Assembly: GCA_027490995.1 (NCBI GenBank)
Contig: JAIXWY010000011.1
Coordinates: 1 to 64,000, forward strand
From: Opitutaceae bacterium
Lineage (GTDB): Bacteria; Verrucomicrobiota; Verrucomicrobiia; Opitutales; Opitutaceae
Length of the DNA stretch: 64,000 nucleotides
Direction of reading: 5' to 3'
Below, one piece after another: positions 37,614 to 46,023 of the stretch. Numbering within the stretch: the stretch's first letter is position 1; every line of letters begins with the position of its first letter. Below the pieces are notes generated by a model. The model saw nothing but the letters and a program-made list of their open reading frames with translations. It did not search any database and had not been told where the DNA came from. Both the position numbers and the translations under genes were made by a program.

Positions 37614-40475
37614 TTACGGCAGTTCGTAGACCTCGATGAGGACCACCCCGGTGGTGTTGTTCTTGCCGAAGGCGGTCGCTGTGTAGGCGCCGGGAGGGAG
37701 CTCGATCGCAAGTGCGGCGTCTCGGCTGGTGTCGATGGCGAGGTTGAACGCGCCCACGCGTGCGAACGCCGTCTTCAGCGCGACGGTGCCGCCCCAGTCA
37801 TCGTTGGTGGCGACGATCAAATCACTGTTCAGCGGGCGCACCGCAAGCACCGGATCTACGAGTGTTCCGCCGACGCCGAAGACGCCGAGGGTCGGTCCGA
37901 TGGCGCGGATCAGCAGTTTCTTCGGCACGTTGCCGTTGATCACGAAGCCCGCGATGAGCACGTCGGAACCGATTCCCGTCTGGGATCGCGCGGAGAGGTT
38001 CACCAGCTTCAGCGTGTTGTCCGTACCGGTGTCGTAGACCTCGACCAGCGCGATGCCGGTGCGATTGCTCGTGTCGGTGACTTTGGCGGTATACGCCCCT
38101 GTGGTCGGCGCGAAGGCGAGCGCGGCGTCTTTACCGGACTCGGGAGACAGGGCAAAGGCTCCCACAGCGGCAAAGGTGCTCTTCAGAGCGGCCGTGCCGC
38201 CCCAGTCATTGTTTTCCGCGAGCTTGGTGCCGCCCAACGGCGCGATCTCCACCAGCGGATCGGCCAGCGTACCATTCAGTCCAAAGGCGCCGAGCGCCGG
38301 TCCGATCGCCCGCACCAGCAGCGGCTTCGTCCCCGCTCCGCTCAGTGCGAACCCAGCGATGAGCGTCTGGTCGCCGGTGCCGGCTTGGGTGCGCACCGAG
38401 AGGTTGGTGAGACGGCCCGGATTATCGGCCGTGCTTTGGAAGAGCGCGCGATCAATCGTCTTCAAGCCGCGGGCAATGCCGATTCGGGCGGGATTGCCGT
38501 AAAGAATGTCCATCCGTCCATCGCGATCGAAGTCGCTCACATGGACGAACGTGCTGCTCCCCCCTGCAGCGGGAATCGCGTCGGTGGCATCGACAAACTC
38601 GGCTCCACCGCGGTTGAGAAAGATCCGGTTGCGATTACCCCCGCCTGAGTCGGTGGCGACAGACGCGACGATGTCCGGGCGACCGTCGCCATCCAAGTCT
38701 GCGACTCGGGTCCAGATGACCCATTTCTCGTCGCTCTTCCAAACAAACCGACCCGATGCGCTGCCCTCGTAGAAGGTGCCGTCGCCGCGATTGAGGAGAA
38801 CCTGAATTCCCGGGATCGAGTACCCGTCGATGACCGCCCCGTCTGGCATGGTGATGCTGCCTCCGGTGCTGGCGAACAGCAGGTCGATCGCGCCATCGCC
38901 ATTGAAATCTCCGGGGGCAATCGCGACGACGCTCGACTTGGCCCCAAGCAGTTTCGGCGGGAGTGAATAGGCGGCGTTGCGCGCAAAACGTCCGGTGCCG
39001 TCGTTGAACAGAATCTCGTTGGTCAGTGCCGGTTCGCCCCCCGAGCCAAGGATGAGGTCAGAGCGACCGTCGCCGTTGACGTCGAGCAGTAGGGCCGCCG
39101 TGTAATTGCGGGCGGCGGCGCGGTTGGCGATGTCGGCAGGGAGCCGGTCGGCCGCTTCGGTAAAGATGCCAGTGCCGTTGTTAAGATAGAACCGAGGGCC
39201 CACGTCCCCTCCGTTCACGTTGGCCATGTAGAGATCGAGATCACCGTCGCCGTCGATATCGCTCGCAGTCACGTGGTGGGTAAAGCTGATCCGTGGAGGA
39301 AGCCGCGTGGCGGTCTCGTCCACCAGTCGTCCGTCGGCTGTTCGAATGAAGAGCTTGGACTGCTCGCCGGGGTACGGGCGCATGTCGGTACCGTGACCGA
39401 TCACGATGAGATCGTTGCGTCCATCACCATTAAAGTCGGCGACTTGGCTGTGCCGCGGATGGACCATCGTCACGTTGCCGAGCACGGCGTCCGTCGCATC
39501 AACGAAGTTACCATTATTGTTTCGGAAAGCGCGCAGTCGGGTGCGCGTCTCCGGAAGGGTGGGAGGCCACGCGATCTGGAACGCCACGAAGTCCAGGTCG
39601 CCATCGCCATCGAAATCGATCACTTCTCCATCGGATAGACTGCGAAGGGAGCCGTCGCTGATGGCATTCGAAGTAGCTGTGAAGAACGGCCCCGCCGCGA
39701 GCACGGCTTGCCGTAGGGTGGTCAGCTGGCCCGTTGCGGCGGTGAGGGCGCGGTTAGCACCGCTTATGTCGCGCGCGGTGGTGCCGGAGGCCTCGTCCAG
39801 AGGCCATGCGGCAATCAGTCCGACGCGGTCAGCTGGAAGCGACTGGCCAAGTGCGGCGGCGATCTGCGTCGCGGTGCGCGCCACGCTCCAGAAGCGCATG
39901 TGGCGGGCGTAACCTGGAAAGGGCGAGTAATTGGTGCTGCCGTCGCCGCGGAATGCGACGCCCACACCGAACGGAATCGTGCTCGCTGCGACCGGTGCAC
40001 CGGCGGCGGTCGCGGTCGCGACCTGCACACCGTTGATGAGCATGCGCATGGTGGTGCCGCCCTCCAGTACGGCCGCAACGTGCGTCCAGGTGCGCAACGG
40101 TAGCGCTGAAGGAGAGTCCAGCTGCCGGTAGCTACCCGCCGCGCCCGTCGAGCAGGCGAAGGTGAGCTTCGTGCCGTCGCTGCTGAGTTGCAGCGCAAAA
40201 CTGACGAACGGATCTGCGCCACTCGTTGCAAGCCCCTTGCCCATGATCCACGCAAAGGGACTGGTCTCGGTCAGGTAGATCCACCCCTCCATCGTGAAGT
40301 GAGAACCCGGGACGAAATCCGCAGTGGCGGGAGCACGTAAGGGCGCCGCGCCGATGCCAGCCACGTAGTCTTGCGTCGGCGGCGTGGGTTGGCTGAAGGC
40401 CTGCTCCGGAAACGAACCGAGAGTGAACAAGAGAATCAGTCCAGCCACTACGCGGGTACCTTTCAAATTGAACAT
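37614..40475 (-). CDS. Secreted LamG / FG-GAP repeat protein with C-terminal modules
   Basis: This 953-residue exported protein has a signal peptide (VVAGLILLFTLGSFPEQAFS), a LamG-like concanavalin domain (about 50-230: TMEGWIYLTETSPFAWIMG, WTHVAAVLEGG, GYARHMRFWSVARTATQIAA) and a long FG-GAP/VCBS beta-propeller (about 280-680) with many calcium-type loops such as DFDGDGDLDFV, DFNGDGRNDL and DIDGDGDLDLY. Two ~130-residue modules close the protein (from RLTNLSVRTQAGTGDQTLIA to LVEVYD, then LVNLSARSQTGIGSDVLIAG to LIEVYELP). The same module type precedes the serine hydrolase at 24455-26446. It is probably a cell-surface or secreted adhesion/carbohydrate-binding protein. It is divergent from the SGNH esterase gene. 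Confidence 0.9.
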   Translation of the reverse strand: MFNLKGTRVVAGLILLFTLGSFPEQAFSQPTPPTQDYVAGIGAAPLRAPATADFVPGSHFTMEGWIYLTETSPFAWIMGKGLATSGADPFVSFALQLSSDGTKLTFACSTGAAGSYRQLDSPSALPLRTWTHVAAVLEGGTTMRMLINGVQVATATAAGAPVAASTIPFGVGVAFRGDGSTNYSPFPGYARHMRFWSVARTATQIAAALGQSLPADRVGLIAAWPLDEASGTTARDISGANRALTAATGQLTTLRQAVLAAGPFFTATSNAISDGSLRSLSDGEVIDFDGDGDLDFVAFQIAWPPTLPETRTRLRAFRNNNGNFVDATDAVLGNVTMVHPRHSQVADFNGDGRNDLIVIGHGTDMRPYPGEQSKLFIRTADGRLVDETATRLPPRISFTHHVTASDIDGDGDLDLYMANVNGGDVGPRFYLNNGTGIFTEAADRLPADIANRAAARNYTAALLLDVNGDGRSDLILGSGGEPALTNEILFNDGTGRFARNAAYSLPPKLLGAKSSVVAIAPGDFNGDGAIDLLFASTGGSITMPDGAVIDGYSIPGIQVLLNRGDGTFYEGSASGRFVWKSDEKWVIWTRVADLDGDGRPDIVASVATDSGGGNRNRIFLNRGGAEFVDATDAIPAAGGSSTFVHVSDFDRDGRMDILYGNPARIGIARGLKTIDRALFQSTADNPGRLTNLSVRTQAGTGDQTLIAGFALSGAGTKPLLVRAIGPALGAFGLNGTLADPLVEIAPLGGTKLAENNDWGGTAALKSTFAAVGAFALSPESGKDAALAFAPTTGAYTAKVTDTSNRTGIALVEVYDTGTDNTLKLVNLSARSQTGIGSDVLIAGFVINGNVPKKLLIRAIGPTLGVFGVGGTLVDPVLAVRPLNSDLIVATNDDWGGTVALKTAFARVGAFNLAIDTSRDAALAIELPPGAYTATAFGKNNTTGVVLIEVYELP

Positions 40476-40764
40476 CGGTGTAGCGAACGCGAGCGACAGC
40501 GTAGTGCAAGAGGCAACACAGCCGCAGTGCTGAATTCGATGTGTCGCACCGCCGTGACAAAGGTCTCGGCCCGCGAAATCGAAGAAGGTTTAATCCCGCG
40601 GGAAGCGACGACTTGCGTCGGGCGGGCGCTGCTTGACCGGTTGACCGCCGTTGCACCGTGACGCGGCGAGGGGGTGTGGGTCGCCCAGAATAAGTTCGCC
40701 GCGGCCGCTTCGACCTCGTTGAGTCGCTGGTCGGTGGGATAATTCGAACCATCGTAGCTCGATC

Positions 40765-41976
40765 ATGTCGTCGTTCTCTCTGCGTCGCTTCGGCGGGAGC
40801 CGGATTTCTCGGTTTCTCTGCGTCGCTCTGCTGGTCAGCCTTGCCGTGCTTTGCGTCGGTGCGGCATCTGTAACGGAGACCGACGCCGCGACGTTCACCC
40901 TCGTTGCTCCGCTGCCTTGGCAGGTAGTCCAACGCAGCGAGGCTGCCGCGGCGGATGGCAGAGGGGCTTTCGAGCGCGGTTCTGCGACCGTCCGTGTGGT
41001 GCTCTCCGGAGCGATGTTAGCGGATGTCGGCGGTGCGGCGGACATTCGCGTGCTGAGGTCGAGCGTCAGCGGAACTACAGGCGCCGCCTTCGCGGGTGTG
41101 GATTCGACTTCGACCGCGTGGCAACCGTTGTCGTGGGTGCGTCCTGCGGTGGCGACATCTGCAGCGGCGCAGGTCACCGCGGAGGTGATGATTGCCGCCG
41201 GCGGGTGGTATCGCGTGGAGGTCCGTTGGCGTGGGCGTGAGGGATCGACTCACCTTGCGGCGGTCGAACCGATCGGGGTGGGGGAAGTGTTCCTCGTTGC
41301 TGGCCAATCCTACGCGACGAACACCAATGATGAGCGCCTGCAGGTGACCGACCCCGGCCGCCGTGTCTCGGCGTTCAATGTGGAGACCGGAACGTGGCGG
41401 ATAGCCGATGATCCGCAGCCGGCGCCGGATCGCAGTCTGGATGGATCCATCTGGCCCCCGGTGGGCGATCAACTTGCCCGGGAACTCGGCGTGCCGATCG
41501 GTTTTGTGAACGTCGCCGTAGGTGGTACCTCGACGCTCCAGTGGATGCCTGCGGAGCAGCTCTCTCTCCGTCTGCACGACGCAGGACGCACCCTCGGACG
41601 CTTCCGTGCCGTGCTCTGGCAGCAGGGCGAATCGGATGTGCTCGCAGACACCTCCCTGGACGACTACGTCGACCGCCTCCGAGAGATCCGTGCTGCAGCC
41701 GTGGCGGACTGGGGCTTCGCACCGCCGTGGATTTGTGCCCTATCGACGCATCACCCGACCGTTTATCGAAAACCCGAGGCGGAGGCACGAATCCGGGAGG
41801 CGATTATGCGCGTCAGCCGTCTTCCGGGGTTCGTGCTCGGTCCCGACACTGACCAACTGCAGGGGCCTCATCGCGGTGGCCCGCAGTCGCGCCGCCACTT
41901 CTCGGGTCTCGGCCAACGCCGTGCCGCGGACCTGTGGGTGGATGTACTCTTGCGGCAGCTACGGCCCGGGCGTTGA
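40765..41976 (+). CDS. Secreted SGNH esterase, sialate O-acetylesterase-like (SASA)
   Basis: This 403-residue exported protein belongs to the SGNH hydrolases of the sialate O-acetylesterase/carbohydrate esterase type. An N-terminal beta domain (about 40-165) precedes the catalytic part. The nucleophile is Ser182 in VFLVAGQSYATNTND, the Gly/Asn blocks are in FVNVAVGGTS and LWQQGESDV, and the catalytic His is in HFSGLGQRRAADLW. It should remove acetyl groups from sugars. It lies divergent from the LamG/FG-GAP gene, with 289 bases between them, and far from the two sugar loci, so its glycan is unknown. A membrane-spanning signal peptide (FLCVALLVSLAVLCVGAAS) supports export. Confidence 0.87.
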   Translation: MSSFSLRRFGGSRISRFLCVALLVSLAVLCVGAASVTETDAATFTLVAPLPWQVVQRSEAAAADGRGAFERGSATVRVVLSGAMLADVGGAADIRVLRSSVSGTTGAAFAGVDSTSTAWQPLSWVRPAVATSAAAQVTAEVMIAAGGWYRVEVRWRGREGSTHLAAVEPIGVGEVFLVAGQSYATNTNDERLQVTDPGRRVSAFNVETGTWRIADDPQPAPDRSLDGSIWPPVGDQLARELGVPIGFVNVAVGGTSTLQWMPAEQLSLRLHDAGRTLGRFRAVLWQQGESDVLADTSLDDYVDRLREIRAAAVADWGFAPPWICALSTHHPTVYRKPEAEARIREAIMRVSRLPGFVLGPDTDQLQGPHRGGPQSRRHFSGLGQRRAADLWVDVLLRQLRPGR

Positions 41977-42133
41977 GCACACGAGGGAACCTGGGGAAAC
42001 AGAGAAGGGCGGGCGTCCGATGAAGTCAGACCGCCGGTCCTTCGAGCGACGAAGTCCAGCCGTGCGGCCGCTCCCGGCGCGCCGTTCCAAACTGCAGCCG
42101 CGACACGCGTGAGGTTTTCGCCAGCATGGCGGC

Positions 42134-42802
42134 ATGAGGCGATTTCGCGATCGGACCGACGCCGGCATGCAGCTGGCGGAGATGTTGTCGGCCTACGCGG
42201 ATAAGCGCGACGTCGTGGTGCTCGCCTTGCCGCGCGGCGGCGTGCCGGTCGCGGTCGAGGTCGCGCGTCGCCTGCGGGCGCCGCTAGACCTGCTCGTGGT
42301 CCGGAAGCTCGGGCTCCCGAGCAATCCGGAGTGTGCGATGGGTGCGATCGCGCGGGGTGGTGTGAAGACCCTTGATCCGGCAGTCATCGAACGATTCGGA
42401 CTGGGCCCGGCGGAGATTGCAGCGGTGGTGCGGCAGGAGACCTCCGAGTTGCATCGCCGTGAGGCTCTCTACCGAGGAGACCGGCCCTTTCCGACGCTAC
42501 GTGGGCGGACGGTTCTGCTGGTTGATGATGGCGTTGCCACCGGTGCGACCATGCGTGCAGCCGTGGCGGTGGCGGCAGCCAATGCGCCGTCGCGCACGGT
42601 GGTCGCTGCGCCGACAATGGCGGCCGCAACGGCGAGAGCCTTCGCGGCCTTGGCCGACGACGTAGTGACTGTGATGACGCCGAAACACTTCGAAAGCGTC
42701 GGGCAGTGGTACGAGGACTTTCGTCAGGTCACGGATGATGACGTCCGGCGCCTGCTTCGAGTGCAGCAGGGCGATGGCCCTGACGCTGGCGAGCGCGCGT
42801 AG
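42134..42802 (+). CDS. Phosphoribosyltransferase-family protein
   Basis: This 222-residue cytoplasmic protein has a type I phosphoribosyltransferase fold. The PRPP-binding loop is TVLLVDDGVATGATM (about 126-140) and an early segment ALPRGGVPVAVEVARRL is typical of the subgroup often annotated as 'predicted phosphoribosyltransferase', which is frequently found near dienelactone-hydrolase or erythromycin-esterase genes in other bacteria. The nucleobase substrate is unknown. It stands as a single gene here. Confidence 0.88.
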   Translation: MRRFRDRTDAGMQLAEMLSAYADKRDVVVLALPRGGVPVAVEVARRLRAPLDLLVVRKLGLPSNPECAMGAIARGGVKTLDPAVIERFGLGPAEIAAVVRQETSELHRREALYRGDRPFPTLRGRTVLLVDDGVATGATMRAAVAVAAANAPSRTVVAAPTMAAATARAFAALADDVVTVMTPKHFESVGQWYEDFRQVTDDDVRRLLRVQQGDGPDAGERA

Positions 42803-42895
42803 TCCGGTTTGGCGTTGGCAGCGGTGTGACTGCGCTCAAGAGTACAGTCGGTCGAACCTCGGCTGGACGCGGTTCGCTCCCACCCTCTTTTCCCC

Positions 42896-43279
42896 ATGAA
42901 ATTTGAGCACTTTGCCCTAAACGTTCCGGATGCCCGCCGCCAAGCCCAGTGGTGGATCGACCATGTCGGTTTTTGCGTAGTCTGGCGGAATGAAGACGCT
43001 CCGTTCACGCACTTCCTCGCCGACGACTCGGGTCGCGTGATCATGGAGCTCTATTCGACGCCAGCAGTTCCCTTCTGGTCGCAGGGCGACCTTCCGGCGG
43101 GAAGCTTCCACGTCGCGGTGGTTGCGGCCGACGCTCGGCACGAGCGCACGCGCCTGGAGAAGGCGGGAGCGACCCTGCAGTCCGAGAACGTGTTTCCCGA
43201 CGGAACGTGCCTCGTGATGCTCCGCGATCCGTGGGGTGTGTCGTTGCAACTCTGTCAGCGAGCGAAGCCGTGGGCGTGA
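42896..43279 (+). CDS. VOC-superfamily (glyoxalase-like) protein
   Basis: This is a 127-residue single-domain VOC protein built from two beta-alpha-beta-beta-beta units: MKFEHFALNVPDARRQAQWW at the start, VIMELYS in the middle, SFHVAVVAAD opening the second half, and VMLRDPWGVSLQLCQR at the end. His5, His92-region and two Glu-type positions can form the metal site. Members act as lyases, isomerases or resistance proteins; no specific reaction is indicated. It converges on the Gfo/Idh gene. Confidence 0.85.
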   Translation: MKFEHFALNVPDARRQAQWWIDHVGFCVVWRNEDAPFTHFLADDSGRVIMELYSTPAVPFWSQGDLPAGSFHVAVVAADARHERTRLEKAGATLQSENVFPDGTCLVMLRDPWGVSLQLCQRAKPWA

Positions 43280-43371
43280 CGGCTCCCGCTGGTCCGATTG
43301 TGGCCGCGGTGCTTAGGTGAGGACGTGACGGGCCGTCGCGATCGTGAGGGCGACACCGACAAAGCCGACGC

Positions 43372-44442
43372 TCAGCGCCGGCGGCCGGGCCAAGTTTCGG
43401 GTGCCTCCCAGAAGGCGGTGCGTCGGTCGCCGTAGTACGAAGCCAAAGCAGCGTCCATGACGGCTGAGGTCCGCAGGGCCGATGCAGCGGTGCTTGGGCA
43501 GATGGCCCGTCCGAGCAAGTCATCGACGACGCTCTGGATCAGCGGTTGAGCCACGTGTGGTGGGTGAGGGATCTCTAGCTCGGTGACGTTTGTTCGGCGG
43601 GTCAGACGCAGGGGTCGCGGATCGAAGACCGAGTACTCGATGCATCCCTCGGTGCCACTGAGCCGGCAGAGATCGCGGGCAGCGTCGGAAGCAAAGTTCC
43701 ATGAGGCGACGCCGCCGGCGCCGCCGGCCGTGAAGTGAAGGATCACGGAGTCCTCGGCATCCTGCGCGGAGCCGACGTTGGCCGCGCGACCGGAGACGTC
43801 GCTGAGCGGGCCGATGAGAAAATCGATGAGATCGAGAGCGTGTGAGCCAAGGTCGAGGAACAAACCGCCGCCGGCGGCGCGGACGTCGGTACGCCAGCCC
43901 GCCTCCAGCCGGTGAGCCGGAGACGCGTGGTGGTAGTCGATTCCGGTGACCTTGCCGATGGCCCCGTCCTCCAGCCATCGTTTGACTTGCAGGAACCGGG
44001 GAAGGGCGCGCCGATAGTACGCGACGTACAGCGGCAGGGCGCGTTCCGTGAACGCAGCAATCATCCGTTCGCACTCCGCGGTCGATCGCGCCATCGGCTT
44101 CTCCACGTAGGCCGGCTTGCCGGCGGCGGCGACCTGAAGGGCATAGGTCTCATGGGAGTCTGGAGGCGTGGCGATGTAAACTGCGTCGACCTCCGGATCT
44201 GCGATGAGCGCCTCGGCGCGATCGTACCAGCGCGGGACGCCATGTCGTCGGGCGTAGTCGGCGGCGAGGGCCGCGTTGCGGCGCATCACCGCGACCAGCC
44301 GCGAGCCGGCGGCGAGGCGGAAACCGGGGCCGCTCTTCACCTCGGTGACGTCGCCGCAGCCGATGATGCCCCAGCGCACGACGCCGGGTTCACGCTGGGA
44401 GCTGGCGTGGAAAGGAAATGGCTGGAGTAAAGGGAGGGACAT
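43372..44442 (-). CDS. Gfo/Idh/MocA family oxidoreductase
   Basis: This is a cytoplasmic NAD(P)-dependent oxidoreductase of 356 residues. The Rossmann motif is VRWGIIGCGDVTE, the family Lys is in AYVEKPMARS, and the catalytic-domain helix is GGGLFLDLGSHALDLIDFL. It would oxidise or reduce a sugar or cyclitol. I start at ATG 44442 (MSLPLLQPFPF), preceded by an AGGGAGGG-like purine run on the coding strand side being absent; the frame is open to 44493 without family match. It lies 98 bases after DUF1501 and on the same strand as DUF1501 and PSD1, so the three may be one transcription unit. Confidence 0.88.
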   Translation of the reverse strand: MSLPLLQPFPFHASSQREPGVVRWGIIGCGDVTEVKSGPGFRLAAGSRLVAVMRRNAALAADYARRHGVPRWYDRAEALIADPEVDAVYIATPPDSHETYALQVAAAGKPAYVEKPMARSTAECERMIAAFTERALPLYVAYYRRALPRFLQVKRWLEDGAIGKVTGIDYHHASPAHRLEAGWRTDVRAAGGGLFLDLGSHALDLIDFLIGPLSDVSGRAANVGSAQDAEDSVILHFTAGGAGGVASWNFASDAARDLCRLSGTEGCIEYSVFDPRPLRLTRRTNVTELEIPHPPHVAQPLIQSVVDDLLGRAICPSTAASALRTSAVMDAALASYYGDRRTAFWEAPETWPGRRR

Positions 44443-44540
44443 GGCTGAGGGCTTGGGAGGATCGTGAGCGACGCTCGCCGGAGGCGTCCACACTCGGTGT
44501 CACGCGCGCCGCTGGAACGTGAGGGGCGGGCCGGGAGCGA

Positions 44541-46016
44541 TCAGGCCAAGAGGTCCTTCATGACCCGACCGTGGACGTCCGTCAGTCGGTAGCGACGGCC
44601 CTGGAACCGGTACGTCAGGCGCTCGTGATCGACTCCGAAGAGATGCAAGAAGGTCGCGTGAAGGTCGTGCACGTGCACTCCGTCGCGAACCACGTTGTAG
44701 CCGTAGTCGTCGGTTTCGCCGTAGGTAAGACCGGCTTTGACGCCGCCGCCGGCCATCCATCCGGTGAAGCAGCGAGGATGGTGGTCGCGCCCGAAATTCG
44801 TCGCGGTCATCGGGCCTTGGCAGTAATTGGTGCGCCCGAACTCGCCGCCCCACACCACGAGGGTGTCGTCCAGCATGCCGCGGGCCTTCAGGTCGGACAC
44901 GAGCGCGGCGGCGGGCTGGTCGGTCTCCCGACATTCGCTGCGCAGGCCGGTCGGCAGGTTGCTGTGGTGATCCCAGTCCTGGTGGTAGAGCTGGATGAAC
45001 TTCACGCCGCGCTCGGCGAGCCGACGGGCGAGGAGACAGTTGGCGGCGAAGGTTCCGGGGTTGCGGGCGCCGGGACCGTAGGAATCGATCACCGCGTCCG
45101 ACTCCCCGCGGAGATCGGTGACTTCGGGCACGCTGGTCTGCAGGCGGAACGCCATCTCGTAGTTGGCGATGCGGGTCGCGATCTCGGCGTCTGCGGTGCC
45201 GGCGAATTGGTGCTCATGCAGTTCCCGGAGACTGTCGAGAGCGGCGCGGCGGGCCTCTGGTGAGAGTCCGGCCGGGTTGTTGAGGTAGAGCACGGCATCG
45301 GCGGCGGAGCGGAAGCGGACTCCCTGGTGCCGGGTGGGCAGGAAGCCCGATCCCCAGAGGTGGGACATCAGCGGCTGGCCCTTGGTCTTGTCCTTGGTGA
45401 TCAGCACCACGAACGACGGCAGGTTGCTGTTCACACTGCCGAGCCCGTAGTCGATCCACGAGCCAAAGCTAGGGCGTCCCGGGATTTGCGATCCGGTCTG
45501 CATGAAGGTGACTCCCGGACCGTGGTTGATCGACTCCGTGTACAGCGTGCGAACGATGCAGAGGTCGTCCGCGATCCGCGCCGTGTGGGGGAGCAACTCG
45601 CTGAACCAAGCGCCCGATTGGCCGTGGCGGGCGAAGCGGAAGGGTGAACCGGCGATCGGAATCGAGCTCTGGTTGCCGGACATTCCGGTCAGGCGCTGAC
45701 TGCCGCGGACGGAGTCGGGCAATTGTTCGCCGTGCCTCTGGTTGAGGAGCGGCTTGGGGTCCATCAGATCGAGTTGGGAGGGCCCGCCGGACTGGAAGAG
45801 GTAGATGATGCGCTTGGCCTTGGCCGGGAAGTGAGGCAGTCCCGGCAGGCCGGGCTCGGCGGGCGCGCTGGTCGCGGCTTCGGTGTCTCGCTGGAGCAGT
45901 TGGGCCAGCGCGATTCCGCCAATTCCGAGGGCGAGGCGGTTCAGGCACTCGCGTCGGCTCATCGAGAGCCACGAGGCGTGTCCGGTGCAGAGCGCGGGGT
46001 GAGGGGATTGGGGCAT
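44541..46016 (-). CDS. DUF1501 protein, Tat-exported
   Basis: This 491-residue DUF1501 protein begins with a twin-arginine signal (MSRRECLNRLALGIGGIALA). The fold is of the sulfatase/alkaline-phosphatase type: KRIIYLFQSGGPSQLDLMDP, SINHGPGVTFMQTGSQIPGR, GVKFIQLYHQDWDHHSNLP and DTLVVWGGEFGRTNYCQG, with a C-terminal LTDVHGRV. DUF1501 genes are almost always paired with PSD1-type cytochromes in Planctomycetota and Verrucomicrobiota, as here: the ATG at 46016 is seven bases after the PSD1 stop. The pair is thought to act in periplasmic polysaccharide breakdown, but its reaction is unknown. The frame is open to 46040, inside the upstream gene. Confidence 0.92.
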   Translation of the reverse strand: MPQSPHPALCTGHASWLSMSRRECLNRLALGIGGIALAQLLQRDTEAATSAPAEPGLPGLPHFPAKAKRIIYLFQSGGPSQLDLMDPKPLLNQRHGEQLPDSVRGSQRLTGMSGNQSSIPIAGSPFRFARHGQSGAWFSELLPHTARIADDLCIVRTLYTESINHGPGVTFMQTGSQIPGRPSFGSWIDYGLGSVNSNLPSFVVLITKDKTKGQPLMSHLWGSGFLPTRHQGVRFRSAADAVLYLNNPAGLSPEARRAALDSLRELHEHQFAGTADAEIATRIANYEMAFRLQTSVPEVTDLRGESDAVIDSYGPGARNPGTFAANCLLARRLAERGVKFIQLYHQDWDHHSNLPTGLRSECRETDQPAAALVSDLKARGMLDDTLVVWGGEFGRTNYCQGPMTATNFGRDHHPRCFTGWMAGGGVKAGLTYGETDDYGYNVVRDGVHVHDLHATFLHLFGVDHERLTYRFQGRRYRLTDVHGRVMKDLLA

Positions 46017-46023
46017 GGCAGAC

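Noticed and set aside
43313-43400. Hydrophobic C-terminus-like frame after the Gfo/Idh stop (ALSVGFVGVALTIATARHVL)
   Set aside because: It could be a membrane-protein remnant, but it is only ~30 codons, overlaps the Gfo/Idh gene in another frame and has no start; chance is as likely.
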